Source of the DNA: Dipteris shenzhenensis
Lineage: Eukaryota; Polypodiophyta; Polypodiopsida; Gleicheniales
Direction: 5' to 3' (one strand)
Assembly (NCBI GenBank): GCA_047967505.1
Contig: CM106538.1
Length of the DNA stretch: 64,000 nt
Made by a program: the position numbers and the translations under genes
In this document: in pieces, positions 1-10,890 of the stretch
Layout: each line of letters starts with the position of its first letter
Position numbering within the stretch: position 1 is the stretch's first letter
Notes under the pieces: generated by a model
What the model was told of the DNA's origin: nothing
What the model saw: only the letters and a program-made list of their open reading frames with translations
Database searches by the model: none

Positions 1-11
1 TGGATTGTCCC

Positions 12-449
12 ATGAAAAATAAGGTCCCAGAACAAACAGAGGTTAAGCCTGACGTCCCCATCGGCATCATTGGGGTGGACCATCAAAGTCTGGGTCCGGC
101 AAGTCTAAGGTCACAACCTATCAATGTAATTACACGCCAACAGAAAGAGGCCACAAAGAACCCTATCATTCCAATCCAACCGAAGCGACTTCTGAGAAAG
201 AAAGCACAAGTGCCTCCACCTCCGCCAAGCAATGAGCAGCCGAGTTCATCTACATCAACTCCCGAGCCTCGAATAAAAGAAGCTCCATTCCCGAATGCAG
301 AGGTGGAGAAGGCTCGTTTTCAGGCACTTCAGCAATGGGTCCAAAATGAACAAGCTCAATTTGAGACTCAGAAACAAGCTCAAGACCCACTCCATGACTT
401 GGCCCCACAAAGTATTGATACTGTACTCGAGCCCTTGTTCCAACAATAG
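12..449 (+). pseudogene. Ty3 #1 gag/linker fragment
   Basis: The frame encodes a Pro/Gln-rich, low-complexity stretch (PPPPPSNEQPSSS and then Gln/Glu-rich sequence) typical of the poorly conserved region between gag and protease in plant Ty3 elements. It ends at a TAG at 447-449. The same frame continues without further damage into the protease at 519, so the stop is probably a point mutation (CAG to TAG). No zinc knuckle is visible here, and the main part of gag would lie upstream of the window. The assignment rests on position and frame continuity, not on a recognised domain. Confidence 0.6.
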
Positions 450-518
450 ACTCCACATCAGAATGTACCGCCACGTCAACTTGAAGGAGCTGCACTCTCT
501 AGCATCCTGAGTTGCCCT

Positions 519-1124
519 GTGTCCATTCCCATCGGAATCCTCTTACGAAATTGTCCCAATCTCTGGGAGAGTTTCAAAGGATGGATTGAACTCGCAAATC
601 CCCCTCCACCTATGAACGACATTGATGATATCCCTGTGCGGATGGGTGAGAAAGATGACATACGCAACATCACTGTGCCTTTGATCCACAAGGCATATAA
701 TGAAATCCAAGCCATAGTGGATGGTGGAGCAGGTGTCAATGTCCTATCAAAGGAGCTTTTCGAAGAATGGGGTCTCCCACCAATGCAAAAGGCTAATTTC
801 AACATACGCCTTGCCGATGATTCACGGGCTAAACCCTTGGGAATAGTGAATGGCGTGTCCACAAAGATCGCAGGAGTCCGCTTTTCCCTTCAATTCACAA
901 TCTTGGATCTGCCCAAAAAGTCCTATCAAATCTTACTGGGACGTCCTTGGTTACGGGAAGCATCAGTCCTCCATGACTGGGGCACTGATAGATTGACAAT
1001 CCAGAATCGAGACACTGCAGTCAGGGTGAATGTGGGGACAGGAGCTATTAAACCCATTATTCCTAGAGCATTGGATGACACATCTTCCACGACAATCTCG
1101 AGCAAATCAGATCCCTTGCAATAG
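519..1124 (+). pseudogene. Ty3 #1 retropepsin-like aspartic protease
   Basis: This retropepsin would cleave the Gag-Pol polyprotein. The active-site motif is DGGAGVNVLS (about residues 69-78), the plant Ty3 variant with DGG in place of DTG/DSG. It is followed by the flap region (ADDSRAKPLG) and the C-terminal ILLGRPWL motif, so the fold looks complete. The frame opens after the stop at 447 and closes at TAG 1122-1124. Downstream sequence in the same frame (1125-1562) is still coding-like, so this stop also looks like a substitution in an originally continuous pol frame. Confidence 0.85.
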
Positions 1125-1175
1125 CATGCCATAGTAGGTGACTCACAAAGCAATGTCAATAACTGGATACAAACA

Positions 1176-2139
1176 TTGGCAACCATCGACAACTGTCATT
1201 CATTAGACCCCATCTTCTCACAGATAGATGTTAACGCACTACAAGTCGATCCTCCACCGACGCATGAAGAACCAATCGATCTAGAGATGCCATTCTTTAT
1301 GGCAGACCTCGAATGGGATAATGAACCTGAAGAAGGTACCCATACCAATGATGACTCAGATTTTCCTTGGGACCTTGAAACAGAGGCTGCGAATGCTGAA
1401 ATTGAAGATCAAATCTTTGATAATGACCTAGCCATTCTGCATGCCCTAATGGCAGTTGAGCTCCCAAAAGTTGAACCTCCACAGTTGCATAACAGCAAAC
1501 AATCCCGCAAGAAAGCTGCAGGAGGAAATCGCAAGAAGAGCCAAGGCCGAGCACTTCAATGAATTCGAACGAGTCCAAACACGGATTGTGGAATTGTATC
1601 TTGCAAAGGCAGTCCCCTCAAAGTCAAAACCACCACCTCTTGAATGGTCCCCTGAGGGACTGGAAGGAGTATGTGCAGCACATGAACCCTTACTTGGAAA
1701 CACCTTGCCAGTGGAAAAGTTACCCCACAGTTCCCAACGTAAGAAGTTTCGGAAATATAAGCCACATGTGCGGATGAAGCTCGATCAAGAGACTTCAGAC
1801 AAAGAAAGGAAAGAAGAGCCTAACAAATTACTAAATGCAACTATGCCACCCAGTACTCATGACACATCTCAGGCTAGTTCAACCCCATCAGAGGCCGATC
1901 TTCGAGAAGTGCCGGAATACTTTAAGAATTATACAAGTGGAAGTGCACCAATAGCAATGCCAAGACCAATCAGAGAATCTGAAGTTCAAGAAACCGATAG
2001 CATTGGAGAAACTCCAATCTATGAGGGACCGGCAAAAACACGCACAATAAACCTTGCCCTTGAAGGGAGGAAGAAAAGTTGGTTTTCATTGGGAAACAGC
2101 TCCGTCAAGAAGATGAAAGCAAACTCAAAGACCTCCTAA
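1176..2139 (+). pseudogene. Ty3 #1 protease-RT linker, frameshifted
   Basis: Two overlapping frames cover this part: 1176-1562, in frame with the protease, and about 1500-2139, in the +1 frame. The first is rich in Asp/Glu and ends in a basic KQSRKKAAGG stretch. The second begins with a charged helical piece (EEIARRAKAEHFNEFERVQT) and continues to the start of RT. The switch at about 1500-1520 is a frameshift, and a second shift at about 2065-2080 returns to the RT frame. Such acidic linkers between protease and RT are common in plant Ty3 elements. I recognise no catalytic domain here. Confidence 0.6.
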
Positions 2140-3938
2140 TGGAATACCGTGACTGCCTAGCATGGTCATACAAAGAGATGAAAGGAATTTCACCAGAAGT
2201 GGCAGTTCACACGATCCCTATAAGGGAAGGTGCTCGCCCTAAGGTATGTGGACCTTATCGCACAAATCCTAAATATGGCACCATGGTTTATGACGAGCTA
2301 GAAAAACTCCTAGATGTCAGATTCATCTACGAGATAGAGCACACTGATTGGGTTTCACCCATTGTCATTGTGCCTAAATGCAACAAGAAGCTCAGAATAT
2401 GCGTAAACTTGAAAAATGTGAATGCCGCCATAATTAGGGATCACTACCCCCTACCCTTAACAGAAACAGTGTTGGAAAAGGTGGCAGGATCCGAAATATA
2501 TAGCTTCTTGGATGGCTTCAGTGGCTATAACCAAGTACAAATTGCTCCTCAAGACCAATCAAAAACAGCATTTGCTACAGAATGGGGTATTTTTGCATAT
2601 AGAGTCATGCCATTCGGCCTTTGTAATGCCCCAGCCACATTCCAGCGAGTCATGTTCACAGCTTTCAAGTCATTCTTGAATAAGTTTTTACAGGTGTTCT
2701 TGGATGATTTGTGCATCCATTCAACCAAACAGGACCACTTCAAATGTCTGGAAGAAGTACTAATCAAATGCAGGGAGTATGGCATCTCCCTAAATCCAAC
2801 AAAATGCCAGTTCATGGTCACCCACGGAGTTGTTTTGGGACACATCGTCTCTCAACATGGGATTGCAACCGACATGGACAAAATCAAGATCATCATGGAA
2901 TTGCCTCCTCCTACAAATTCCAAAGGTGTACAGGTCTTTATGGGACATGCCGGCTATCATAGAAGATTTATATTGCGGTATGCCATGATAGCTAGACCAC
3001 TTTACAAATTATTAGTGGAGTTCTTATGGACCGAAGAGTGCGACCAAGCCTTTGAGCTTTTAAAGTGGCGCCTAATCACAGCACCCATCCTTCTATCTCC
3101 CAATTGGGATATTGATTTTCATGTTCATACTGATGGATCCAAGTATGCAATTGGGAGTGTGCTTTGTCAACCGGGTGAACATAAGAAAGACTACCCCATC
3201 TACTTCGCCAGTCGACAACTCAATGATGCAGAGATCAACTATACAACCACAGAAAGAGAAGCCCTAGCAATGGTGTATAGTGTAAAGAAATTTCGGCACT
3301 ATCTCCTTGCAAATGATTTTGTCTTCTACACCGACCATCAAGCATTGCTTTATCTTGTGAACCGTCCGTGTACCACAGGAAGAATAACCAGATGGCTCTT
3401 CTTGCTGCAAGAATTCAACTTCAAAATTGTGGTCCGCAAAGGTGCCCAACACTACATTGCCGATCACATGTCTCGAGTCAAGACAGGAGAAGAAGCCACT
3501 GGAGCAGAAGATGACTTACCAGATGCCACACTATTTCAAATAGATGTTCTTCCCGAATGGTGTGGAGATATCATTGGGTACTTGATGGCAGGAAGACCAC
3601 CCCCTGACATGAAAGTAGTAGATGCCAGAAAATTGATTCTAAAGGCTGCACCCTATCAACTCATTGCAGGACAACTATACAAGATGGGCAAGGACCAGAT
3701 ATTAAGAAGATGTGTAATGCCTCATGAGATCCTGCCAATCCTGAGTGAAGTCCATGAAGGCATTGCAGGAGGACACTTCCAAGGGGAAGCCACAGCAAGA
3801 AAAGTTCTCCTCGCAGGCTACTGGTGGCCAACACTGTGGGCAGATGCCTATGAATATGTAAAAGGCTGTGATGTATGCCAACGAACTATTAAACCACAAC
3901 ACAAAGACTTCAATCCCCTAACAACAGTTGTTGCATAA
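2079..3938 (+). pseudogene. Ty3 #1 reverse transcriptase - RNase H - integrase zinc domain
   Basis: RT motifs appear in order: VSPIVIVPK, RICVNLKNVN, FLDGFSGYNQ, MPFGLCNAPATFQ and the catalytic FLDD (about residues 208-211, within LQVFLDDLCIHS). The connection domain has VQVFMGHAGYHRRFI. RNase H follows with FHVHTDGSKYAIG, TEREALA, YTDHQALLYL and a final IADHMSR. The integrase HHCC zinc finger is present (VHEGIAGGHF and GCDVCQR). This is the polymerase and the N-terminal integrase of the element. The frame ends at TAA 3936-3938 but continues in phase into the integrase core at 3969, so a single nonsense change separates them. Confidence 0.95.
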
Positions 3939-4856
3939 CAGCCATTTGAAAAATGGGGGATTGATTATGTGGGTCCCATACATCCAGCAGCAAAAGGAAC
4001 ACAGGCACGCTACATCATTGTGGCCACTGATTACTTTACAAAATGGGCTGAAGCTAAAGCTGTCAGAAAGGCAGATGCCAAAAGTACAGCAAGATTCTTG
4101 TACCATGTGATCACCCGATTCGGATGCCCCCTTGAAATTGTGTCGGATAGAGGCACACATTTTGTGAATGAGGTAATCCAAGAACTCTTGTCTGGCTTCA
4201 TGGTCATTCATAGAAAAAGCACACCCTACTACCCCCAAGGGAATGGACTAGCAGAATCCACAAATAAAATCATATGCAATATCCTCACCAAGGTAGTAGA
4301 ACCACAGCATTCTGATTGGGCAGAGAAACTGAATGCAGCCTTATGGGCATACAGAACCACATTCAAGGTCAGTACAGGGAACACACCTTTTCAATTGGTG
4401 TACGGCCTTGAAGCCGTGGTCCCACTCGAATTTGTAATACCAAGTCTACGCATCGCAATACAGGAATGCATGGGTGATCATGAGTCCTTGAAAGAAAGGC
4501 TCTGTCAGTTGGAAAAGCATACAGAGACAAGACTAGTCGCTTATCATGCCATGACAACAGAAAAACGTCGAAGAAAGGCATGGTTTGACAGGAATCTGAA
4601 AGCTAAAGACATCAAGGAAGGCGACTTAGTCCTGTTATACAATGCTAAAGTACATAAGGGAAAACTGAAGTATCTAGGTCAAGGACCCTACCGAGTACGA
4701 AAGATGAATCCCATCGGAGCTGTGCTACTTGAAACACTAGATGGAGTCCAATTCAACACAACAATAAACGGGAGCCGACTGAAGCGCTACTACATCAACA
4801 CGCGAGCCATCCCCGACAAAAACGAAGATTTGGGAAACCAAGTCTTCCTTAGTTAG
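3939..4856 (+). pseudogene. Ty3 #1 integrase catalytic core and C-terminus
   Basis: The integrase inserts the element's cDNA into chromosomes. The frame resumes right after the stop with QPFEKWGIDYVGP. The DDE triad is intact: D in IIVATDYFTKW, D in VSDRGTHF, and E in GLAESTNKI. The GKLKYLGQGPYRV motif (GPY/F module) follows near the C-terminus. No chromodomain is visible after it, and the frame closes at TAG 4854-4856. The first ATG is at 3969, but the true protein would be part of the upstream polyprotein. Confidence 0.93.
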
Positions 4857-5775
4857 GATTAGATTGTATCACACGCACTCACTCGCATATGCACGTTTTT
4901 GCACATATAGTTTGCACTAGATTGTTACACGCACACTCACTGCATACGTACGTTTTTTGCACATTAGGGATGTTTGAGTCTTAGTTTCCCTATCAAATCC
5001 CACAAATAAGCATATAGTTAGACACATCACATGCACTCACATGATTTTGCATAGGCACATAATAGATTGCATAAAAAATAGTATCACACACTTTCATTCC
5101 ATACTCTCAAAGCATGCAATGAATTCACACGCAGTACACAAAGCTATGCCAAAACTCAAGATGAATTGGCAACAGAGTCTGCAGCCTCCGCAACGAGACC
5201 CCCGCCAAACATCACAGCCGTCTCCTATATGCAAAAATATCAAACTTGCATACTAATTATCTACAAGCTCAATGCTACGGGTGCAATCGCATCCAACATG
5301 TATGCAAGATAGCAAAAAATGACAGCCTCAACAACGAGACCCCCGCCAAACCTCTTCCCAAGAAGATTCGATGGCAGCGTCCGCAACCTCAGCAACGAGA
5401 TCCCCTCTGACATTCATAGTCATCTACCCCTCCTTAAGTGGAGATAAGCTTCTTGACCAACATCCTTTTATACCAATCCTCCACAACGAGACCCCTGCTA
5501 AACCTCTTCCCAAGAAGATTCGATGGCACCATCCGCAACCTCAGCAACGAGATCCCCTCTGGCAATCATAGTCATCTACCCCTCCTTAAGAGGAGATAAG
5601 TTTCTTGACTATTGAATACAAATTGTGTGGTGCAAAAGCATTATAGTAGGAACGACTCGCATACCACAAGCTAAATAGTAGCTAAATAGCCACTGAATTA
5701 TGCACATGGCATCCCAACTCTGAAATCAAAATAAGCCACAACCCGAGGACGGGTAATAAAATGGATCCGGGAGTA
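4857..5775 (+). repeat. Spacer between integrase and 3' LTR, with tandem duplications
   Basis: No credible gene is seen. At 4861-4966 an approximately 57 bp unit is present twice (agattgt..acacgcac..tcactcgcat). At 5330-5608 a unit of about 150 bp is duplicated: the CCTCTTCCCAAGAAGATTCG block recurs at 5351 and 5503, each followed by a CAACCTCAGCAACGAGATCC block. Long noncoding spacers with internal repeats are known in Tat/Athila-like elements. The segment just before the LTR (ggatccgggag) is only weakly polypurine. Confidence 0.6.
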
Positions 5776-5817
5776 TGTTGACTCTGTGCCAACATGAACT
5801 TATGAAGAAAGAGAAGG

Positions 5818-6115
5818 TGATACAACTTTGTGATACAACTTTGTGTTACAACTTTGTGTTACAACTTCTAGACGCAACTTTATGTTACGACTTTGTGTAA
5901 CAACTTTGTGTTACGAGTTTGTCTACATGAAGAGAGAGAATGTGTTATGCTTTGTGATACAACTTTGTGACACAACTTTGTGTTACAACTTTGTGTTACA
6001 ACTTTGTGTAACAACTTTGTGTTACATCTTCTACATGAAGAGAGAGAATGTGTTACGACTTTGCAACACAACTTTGTGTTACAACTTTGTGATACGACTT
6101 TGTGTTACATGCAGA
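5818..6115 (+). repeat. Short tandem array of ACAACTTTGTGT-like units in the LTR U3
   Basis: A 13-15 bp unit (TACAACTTTGTGT, with TACGACTTTGTGT variants) recurs about twenty times. It is interspersed with a longer unit containing CATGAAGAGAGAGAATGTG, which appears at about 5927 and 6034 and partly at 6109. The array lies just upstream of the LTR TATA box, which is where retrotransposon enhancers usually sit. Confidence 0.85.
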
Positions 6116-6135
6116 GAGAGAAGCTCTCCAACTTG

Positions 6136-6143
6136 TATAAATA
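6136..6143 (+). promoter_or_regulatory. TATA box of the Ty3 #1 LTR promoter
   Basis: TATAAATA lies in the middle of the LTR, downstream of the repeat array and upstream of a CT-rich leader. Both the spacing and the position match a plant LTR pol II promoter. The transcription start would lie about 30 bp downstream. Confidence 0.6.
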
Positions 6144-6499
6144 CCCCATAATGGAATGAAGCCCACACTCTTGGGGCATTGTGTTGAGTCTACATTGGTA
6201 TTCCAAGCATTTGTCTCAAGTGTCCATGCTTCCTTGCACTGCACGTCCAAAAGCATGTCCTAACCTTGCAACCCTTCTCCCCTCTCCTCCAACCCTGCAA
6301 CCCATCCTCTCCCTCTCCTCCTCCCTCCTCCTCCTCCTCCTCTCTCCTCCCTCTCCCTCCTCCTCTTCCCTCCTCCTCCTTCCTCCTCTCTCTCTTACTT
6401 CACCCATGCTCTTACACCTTCTTCCTCTCCCACTCCTATGCTTTCCTAAACCCTTAAACTCAATGATCTACGAGGGAGACGAGTTCTCCACCATGTACT

Positions 6500-6655
6500 C
6501 TACTCTGAACCTTGGATCCTCCTCCTAACCCTGGACTCCTTCTAAACCTTGGAACCTCCTTCTGAACCCTGGAACTCTTTCTAACCCTGAACTCTTTCTA
6601 AACCCTGGAACCTCCTTCTGAACCCTTAAACTCCTCCTAAACCCTACAACCCCCA
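6500..6655 (+). repeat. Degenerate CCTTCTAAACCCTGGAA minisatellite in the LTR
   Basis: A unit of about 22-25 bp (CCTTCTGAACCCTGGAAC and variants) recurs roughly six to eight times. Several units contain the plant telomere-like word AAACCCT, but the words are spaced and mutated, so this is not a telomeric tract. Confidence 0.65.
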
Positions 6656-6861
6656 ATGAAGGCGAAAGCCTTCATTACCCCAACAACAATGGTTTACGTG
6701 CCTTTTACACATGCTTGCATTATGTTTACTCACCACACTTAAGCCTACGTCCCTCACCGGAACACGACTCGAGGTCCTAAGCTACACATATACTACAACG
6801 ACAATCCTAATATATCTGTAGGTGACAAAAAGCCTCGGAACCCTGCAACATAGAATACCCA

Positions 6862-6892
6862 GCTCTTCCTACGAAAGCAGTAGGAAAGAGCA
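6862..6892. other. Imperfect palindrome next to the LTR end
   Basis: GCTCTTCCTAC and GTAGGAAAGAGC face each other around a 7-8 base loop and differ by a single-base indel. The palindrome sits between the 3' end of the Ty3 LTR (6850) and the copia gag fragment, so it may be the boundary of another insertion. No function is assigned. Confidence 0.4.
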
Positions 6893-6894
6893 AA

Positions 6895-7225
6895 CAGTTT
6901 CCTTCTCATAAGTGGCACATAATTTCTTCCACAAATCTTCCATAGTCTGCTCATTTACTACTACTATGAAATAAACTGACTCTATAAGATGAAGTCTTAC
7001 AGTAGACTTTGCTAATGCATCCAACTCATTCCAATCATCCTCAGACATATCTGCAAGCTTAGCTTCAATCCCTGCCAAGGGTTTAATATGCTTCTTTTGA
7101 ATAAGCACATCCCTTATATGTTCTTTCCACAAAGAAAAGTTTGTTCCATCAAACTTTTTAATGCTAAAAAACTCCTTTTCAGACATGGAAGAGGATGCCA
7201 TGATGCAAATGAAACAAAATCCCAA
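6895..7225 (-). pseudogene. Ty1/copia gag N-terminal fragment
   Basis: Read on the minus strand, the protein starts MASSSMSEKEFFSIKKF, then DGTNFSLWKEHIRDVL, and continues to TMEDLWKKLCATYEKE. This is the conserved N-terminal module of plant copia gag (DUF4219/UBN2 type), which forms the particle. The better start is the ATG at 7199-7201, and an upstream in-frame ATG gives 7225. Homology stops at about 6895, well before the end of a normal copia gag, and the Ty3 LTR lies 45 bp further on. No copia LTR or methionine-tRNA primer site was found to the right. Confidence 0.85.
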
Positions 7226-8467
7226 ATGCTAGTACCTGCAAGAGAGAAATCACACCAAATACTAGGTGCACGCAATATGTCTGCCTTAATGAAGGATAGT
7301 GTCACCAAAACTCAAGGCTCAAAGAATCAAAATGCATTTGACACATGTGCATATACTATGCATCCATATGAGCAAATCTGGCCAAAAGAAAAATGTCAAC
7401 CACCAGTAATGAGAAAACAATGGCAAGACCAATGCCAATAAGAGCCAAGTGCCTCAAGCATAAACACCATCCATGGGCATAAGCATCAATAATGTCTCAT
7501 CCAAGAGAACATAGCACTATGAGTGCATAAAATGCAATGTGTTGAAGCTTTCCCTCAGCGTAAAATAGCATTTGTGTGCTAAATGTCCATCAATAACGCA
7601 TCCCACAAGGCAATTTGGGCCTATCAACGCATCTAACAAGGATTGCAATGCATCCAAGTGGCCTATAAAGCATCCACTACAACCTAATGCAAACCACAAA
7701 TGAGCGCACATGGCTCAGATTGAAACCATGCATAAGGTATATCCAAGAAATCACAGCCCCACGGCAATGACCGCTAGTGAAAATAGAACTTGGGATGTCT
7801 CAAGACATGGGAGTCATTGCATAATCAAACTCAACAAGACAATCTGCAAATATCTCTCTCTTGCCATCACTCCAAAATCTCATCCAAGGATGGAGTAAGA
7901 GCCAGTCAACCCTTGCATTTACTTGTAAAAATGAACCTTAGGAAACTTAACCTTAGCCAAAATGCCACATGGCAATCAATGAGAAGGTCTTGGAAACTTT
8001 GAGAAATTTCTTCAAAGAGACAACGGAAAAACACAAAGAAGCACAACTCCCTCGATTCTTCATGGAATGGCAAGCAGCTTTGTAGACAGATGTTTCAAGT
8101 AGTCCCAGATCCAATGGGATAGACAGCTCACAGCTTCAGAACTTCACAGAATCAGAAGTAGCTTCACACATAGAAGTTTTGGACTGCTCTGAATACACTA
8201 GGAGTGTCTAAACTACAAATGGTGGACTGGATATGGAGATCCAACACACGAAATCCGTGCAGGAAATTGAATTTTGTCACTTTTTGTAGGATCTATAACT
8301 TTTCACTAAAAACTTGGATGACAAAGATGCAAAAACTAAAAATGAATTACTCAAAGTCTTCTACAACTTTTCTTTTGATCTCAGGGCAAGATTCAGCTTC
8401 TAGAGAAAGATGAGCATTGAACATCGTGCACCCTAAGTTTACCTGGGGAGTGATCAAGGCAAACTGT
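7226..8467. other. No recognisable gene; possible decayed LTR
   Basis: Both strands lack credible coding stretches. The segment ends in CAACA followed by a primer-site-like sequence at 8473, so its right part may be the LTR of a decayed Ty3 element. A TGTTG start candidate exists near 7540, but I could not match it to another LTR copy. Confidence 0.35.
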
Positions 8468-8492
8468 CAACATTTGGTGATCCTGCTAGGGA
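8468..8492 (+). other. LTR 3' end and primer-binding-site-like sequence
   Basis: CAACA (8468-8472) is followed by TTTGGTGATCCTGCTAGGGA. The TTTGGYGA..CTGCT.GGGA shape resembles primer-binding sites of plant Ty3 (Tat-like) elements placed directly after the 5' LTR. The internal sequence would run to the right. No paired LTR was identified. Confidence 0.4.
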
Positions 8493-10890
8493 AGAGTCTA
8501 TTGCATTTTTGTACTGGTGTGCTATTAGTTATATTAGAATTGAGTGGATTGAGTTTAGTAATCTTAGAATTGATTTCATAGCCATTGACAGAGGCCCATG
8601 CTGACCATCAATGAAAACAGCTGCTGGGTGTTATGGTCTACCACAAGAATCACCTCTGAGTGACCTCAAACAAGTGGTGCAGTCTGGTGACGTACTTGAA
8701 GACCAGAGTGTGGACTATAGAAAGCATCTAGATATCCAATCTACTAGTTCATAACTTAGACAATTTCTGATACACACTCGAAAAGAAGGCACTAATATGC
8801 AACTAGGCATAAAGAATTCTTGAGTCAAAGGAATTGGCTACATCCAACCATGAGAGCTCATGCAGTCTTAGAGCCAAAATTGGGTTCCCAAAGGAGACAC
8901 GAAGAATTATCAACTATCCAACAAGATTGCTAAGAAAGAGGAGAGAGACTCGACCTCGCTACACCAAGGGTGGAAGTTGATTATTATGCAGAGCCAGAAG
9001 GAGGAGCCAGTGGTAATTGGCTGAGGCATTCCAAGAGACCAGCAAGTGAGGGTCCATCATGGCAAGTAGAGTATGAGCACTCTAATACAAAGAGTTTGGA
9101 CCTGGAATGGTTAGCCATGTCCTCTATTGATCCTCAACAAGACCATGAGGATTATGATAATTAAAAAAGAGAAAGGCTTCTTTGATACTCACCTGTTCCT
9201 CCAGTTTAACATTGTCGAGAAAGGCATGATTGAGGAAAGAAGCTACTGTAGATGGTCAAAGAACTAGCAAAATTGAAGAAAGGAAGGCTTTTAATGGAGA
9301 TAGGCACCACCGAGCACCTGAAGGGGTGAACATAAAGCAACTAAGGCAATTTGCTCGAGTTCCTCTTCCTATGGATATACTTGCATACTAGATCCCCTCC
9401 TAATCATGACATAGATATATACTTGCAAATGACATCATTTTTCCACCGGTTGCTGGGTGGCAACATCTCTAGAAATTGGTCAAGATGCAGATATAATTGC
9501 ATACTAGAACTCCTACCAAATTCATTTAATTAATTAGTTTTGGCTCATGGAGGCTTAATTAAGCTATGTTTGTCTATGGATTAATTTATTTATACTTTAA
9601 TTAACCTATTTTTCTCTATGGCTTAATTTATTCATGCATTAATTATCCTATGCCTCTCCATAGTTTAATTTATTTTATGCATAGACTATGTCCAAGGGGG
9701 GCTTCCCCAAATGTTCAAGAAACCCAAACCTTCCTTTTCCCAAACTTAGCCCTCAACTCTCTCTCTACCTCACCCTCTCTCAACCCTCTCTCTGCCTCTC
9801 CCTCCTCAACTCTCCCTTTCCCTCCCCCCTTCCCTCTCATATGCTCACTGAGGGCAGCAAATAGGAACTTTTTAGACTCTTGAGAAACTTTATGAAGCAC
9901 ATTTATTTTAGCCACCATCGACCAAAGAGTCAATTTTTTCTCCCTAAGTCAATGAAGTTCATGTGGGATGTGGTGTTGTTGGCTTGCATCCCCGAAACTA
10001 TAGGAGTCCTGAAAAACCAGGCAAGTGGGCATGAAGATGTCTAGATTTTCGTGACTAAGAGATGCACAACTGGTATAAAAGATTGATGAATGGATTTGTC
10101 TACTACCTCGACCTTCACTTGCACTGCAACCATGCTTCCTCTGTCTTTACTTGCAATGCACCCTCACCTCTTTCGGCTTTGTATATACCATGAAATCATA
10201 TCAATGTCTTTGTTGTGATTTTGAAAGTGTTGATGCTTTCCTGGATCTCCACAAGCAGACCACATAAGAGGAAGGAAATGATTGATTTCCTTGTTTGAAA
10301 TTGCATCGTTCACTTCAACATTGGAGGCAATGAGGAGATCCCAAGCTTGCACTATAAGAAAGAGCACTGGCAGGATGGATTGCAGAAGTAGCATCATAAT
10401 CATTTCTCATGGACGGTCGTTTGCCGTTGGAGGGGAAGGCCTAGCACACTTGGGTGTGGAGTCATCTCTTTTGTCCATAGGTACGATTGAAGTTTGAAAG
10501 GGGGCTATGGAGGTGAGACTAAAGTTTGAAAGTGGAAGACTGTGGAGGGAAGCTGGTAGGGTGAATATCCAAGGTCTACTGAGAAGTTCCACCAGTTGGG
10601 TGGGTGCTTCAGATAATAAGAAGATCGTCCTTGTCAGACGTTGTCAAAGCGTGCTCTTGTGAGTTTGGCATGGGACTCCAAAACCTTAATTTTAGCTGTC
10701 AGTGGATGACTTAGGGGTCGACTATGGCCATCAGCATGGGACTCAACTGTTGTCAATTAGCCCTCCCTCTTAGGTTAATTTCCCCCTGCACATCAAACTA
10801 ATTAATTATAAGGTAGTTTTCATTGACTAGGGGGCCCTATTTTGCATAATATTGGATGATCATCCTAAAAAGATTTGCAAGCATATCATT
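8493..10890. other. Unrecognised DNA, possible gag leader remnant
   Basis: The stretch 8970-9164 encodes a short acidic, Arg-rich plus-strand frame (VEVDYYAEPEGGASGNW) with a faint gag-like look, but I cannot name a domain. At 9530-9690 an AT-rich element (TTAATTTATT and CTATG.CTTAATT words) recurs in degenerate form. The segment 9715-9840 is CT-rich low complexity. The remainder holds nothing I can support on either strand. Confidence 0.3.

Larger units (their letters stand above)
1..6850 (+). mobile_element. Ty3/gypsy LTR retrotransposon #1, 5' end cut by the window
   Basis: The internal region runs in the order gag/linker, aspartic protease, RT-RNase H, integrase, long noncoding spacer, 3' LTR, which is the Ty3/gypsy order. 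The 5' LTR and most of gag lie outside the window. The pol reading frame is close to intact: I count three in-frame stops (447-449, 1122-1124, 3936-3938) and two frameshifts (about 1500-1520 and 2065-2080). A spacer of about 0.9 kb between integrase and LTR and the DGGAGVNV-type protease resemble Tat/Athila-like lineages, but the lineage is an inference. The element is probably inactive. Confidence 0.93.
5776..6850 (+). repeat. 3' LTR of Ty3 #1
   Basis: The LTR begins TGTTGACTC and ends TGCAACA, so the termini form a perfect TGTTG/CAACA inverted pair. It lies directly downstream of integrase and spacer in the expected place. It contains a tandem array, then a TATA box, then a CT-rich and AAACCCT-like stretch. 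The 5' LTR is outside the window, so pairwise divergence and the target-site duplication cannot be checked. The five bases after the LTR are TAGAA. Confidence 0.75.

Noticed and set aside
5818-6115. CRISPR-like array in the ACAACTTTGTGT repeats
   Set aside because: The repeats are directly adjacent or irregularly spaced with no unique spacers, and the genome is eukaryotic.
6136-6143. Host gene promoter at the TATA box
   Set aside because: It lies inside an LTR bounded by TGTTG/CAACA, so it is best read as the retrotransposon's own promoter.
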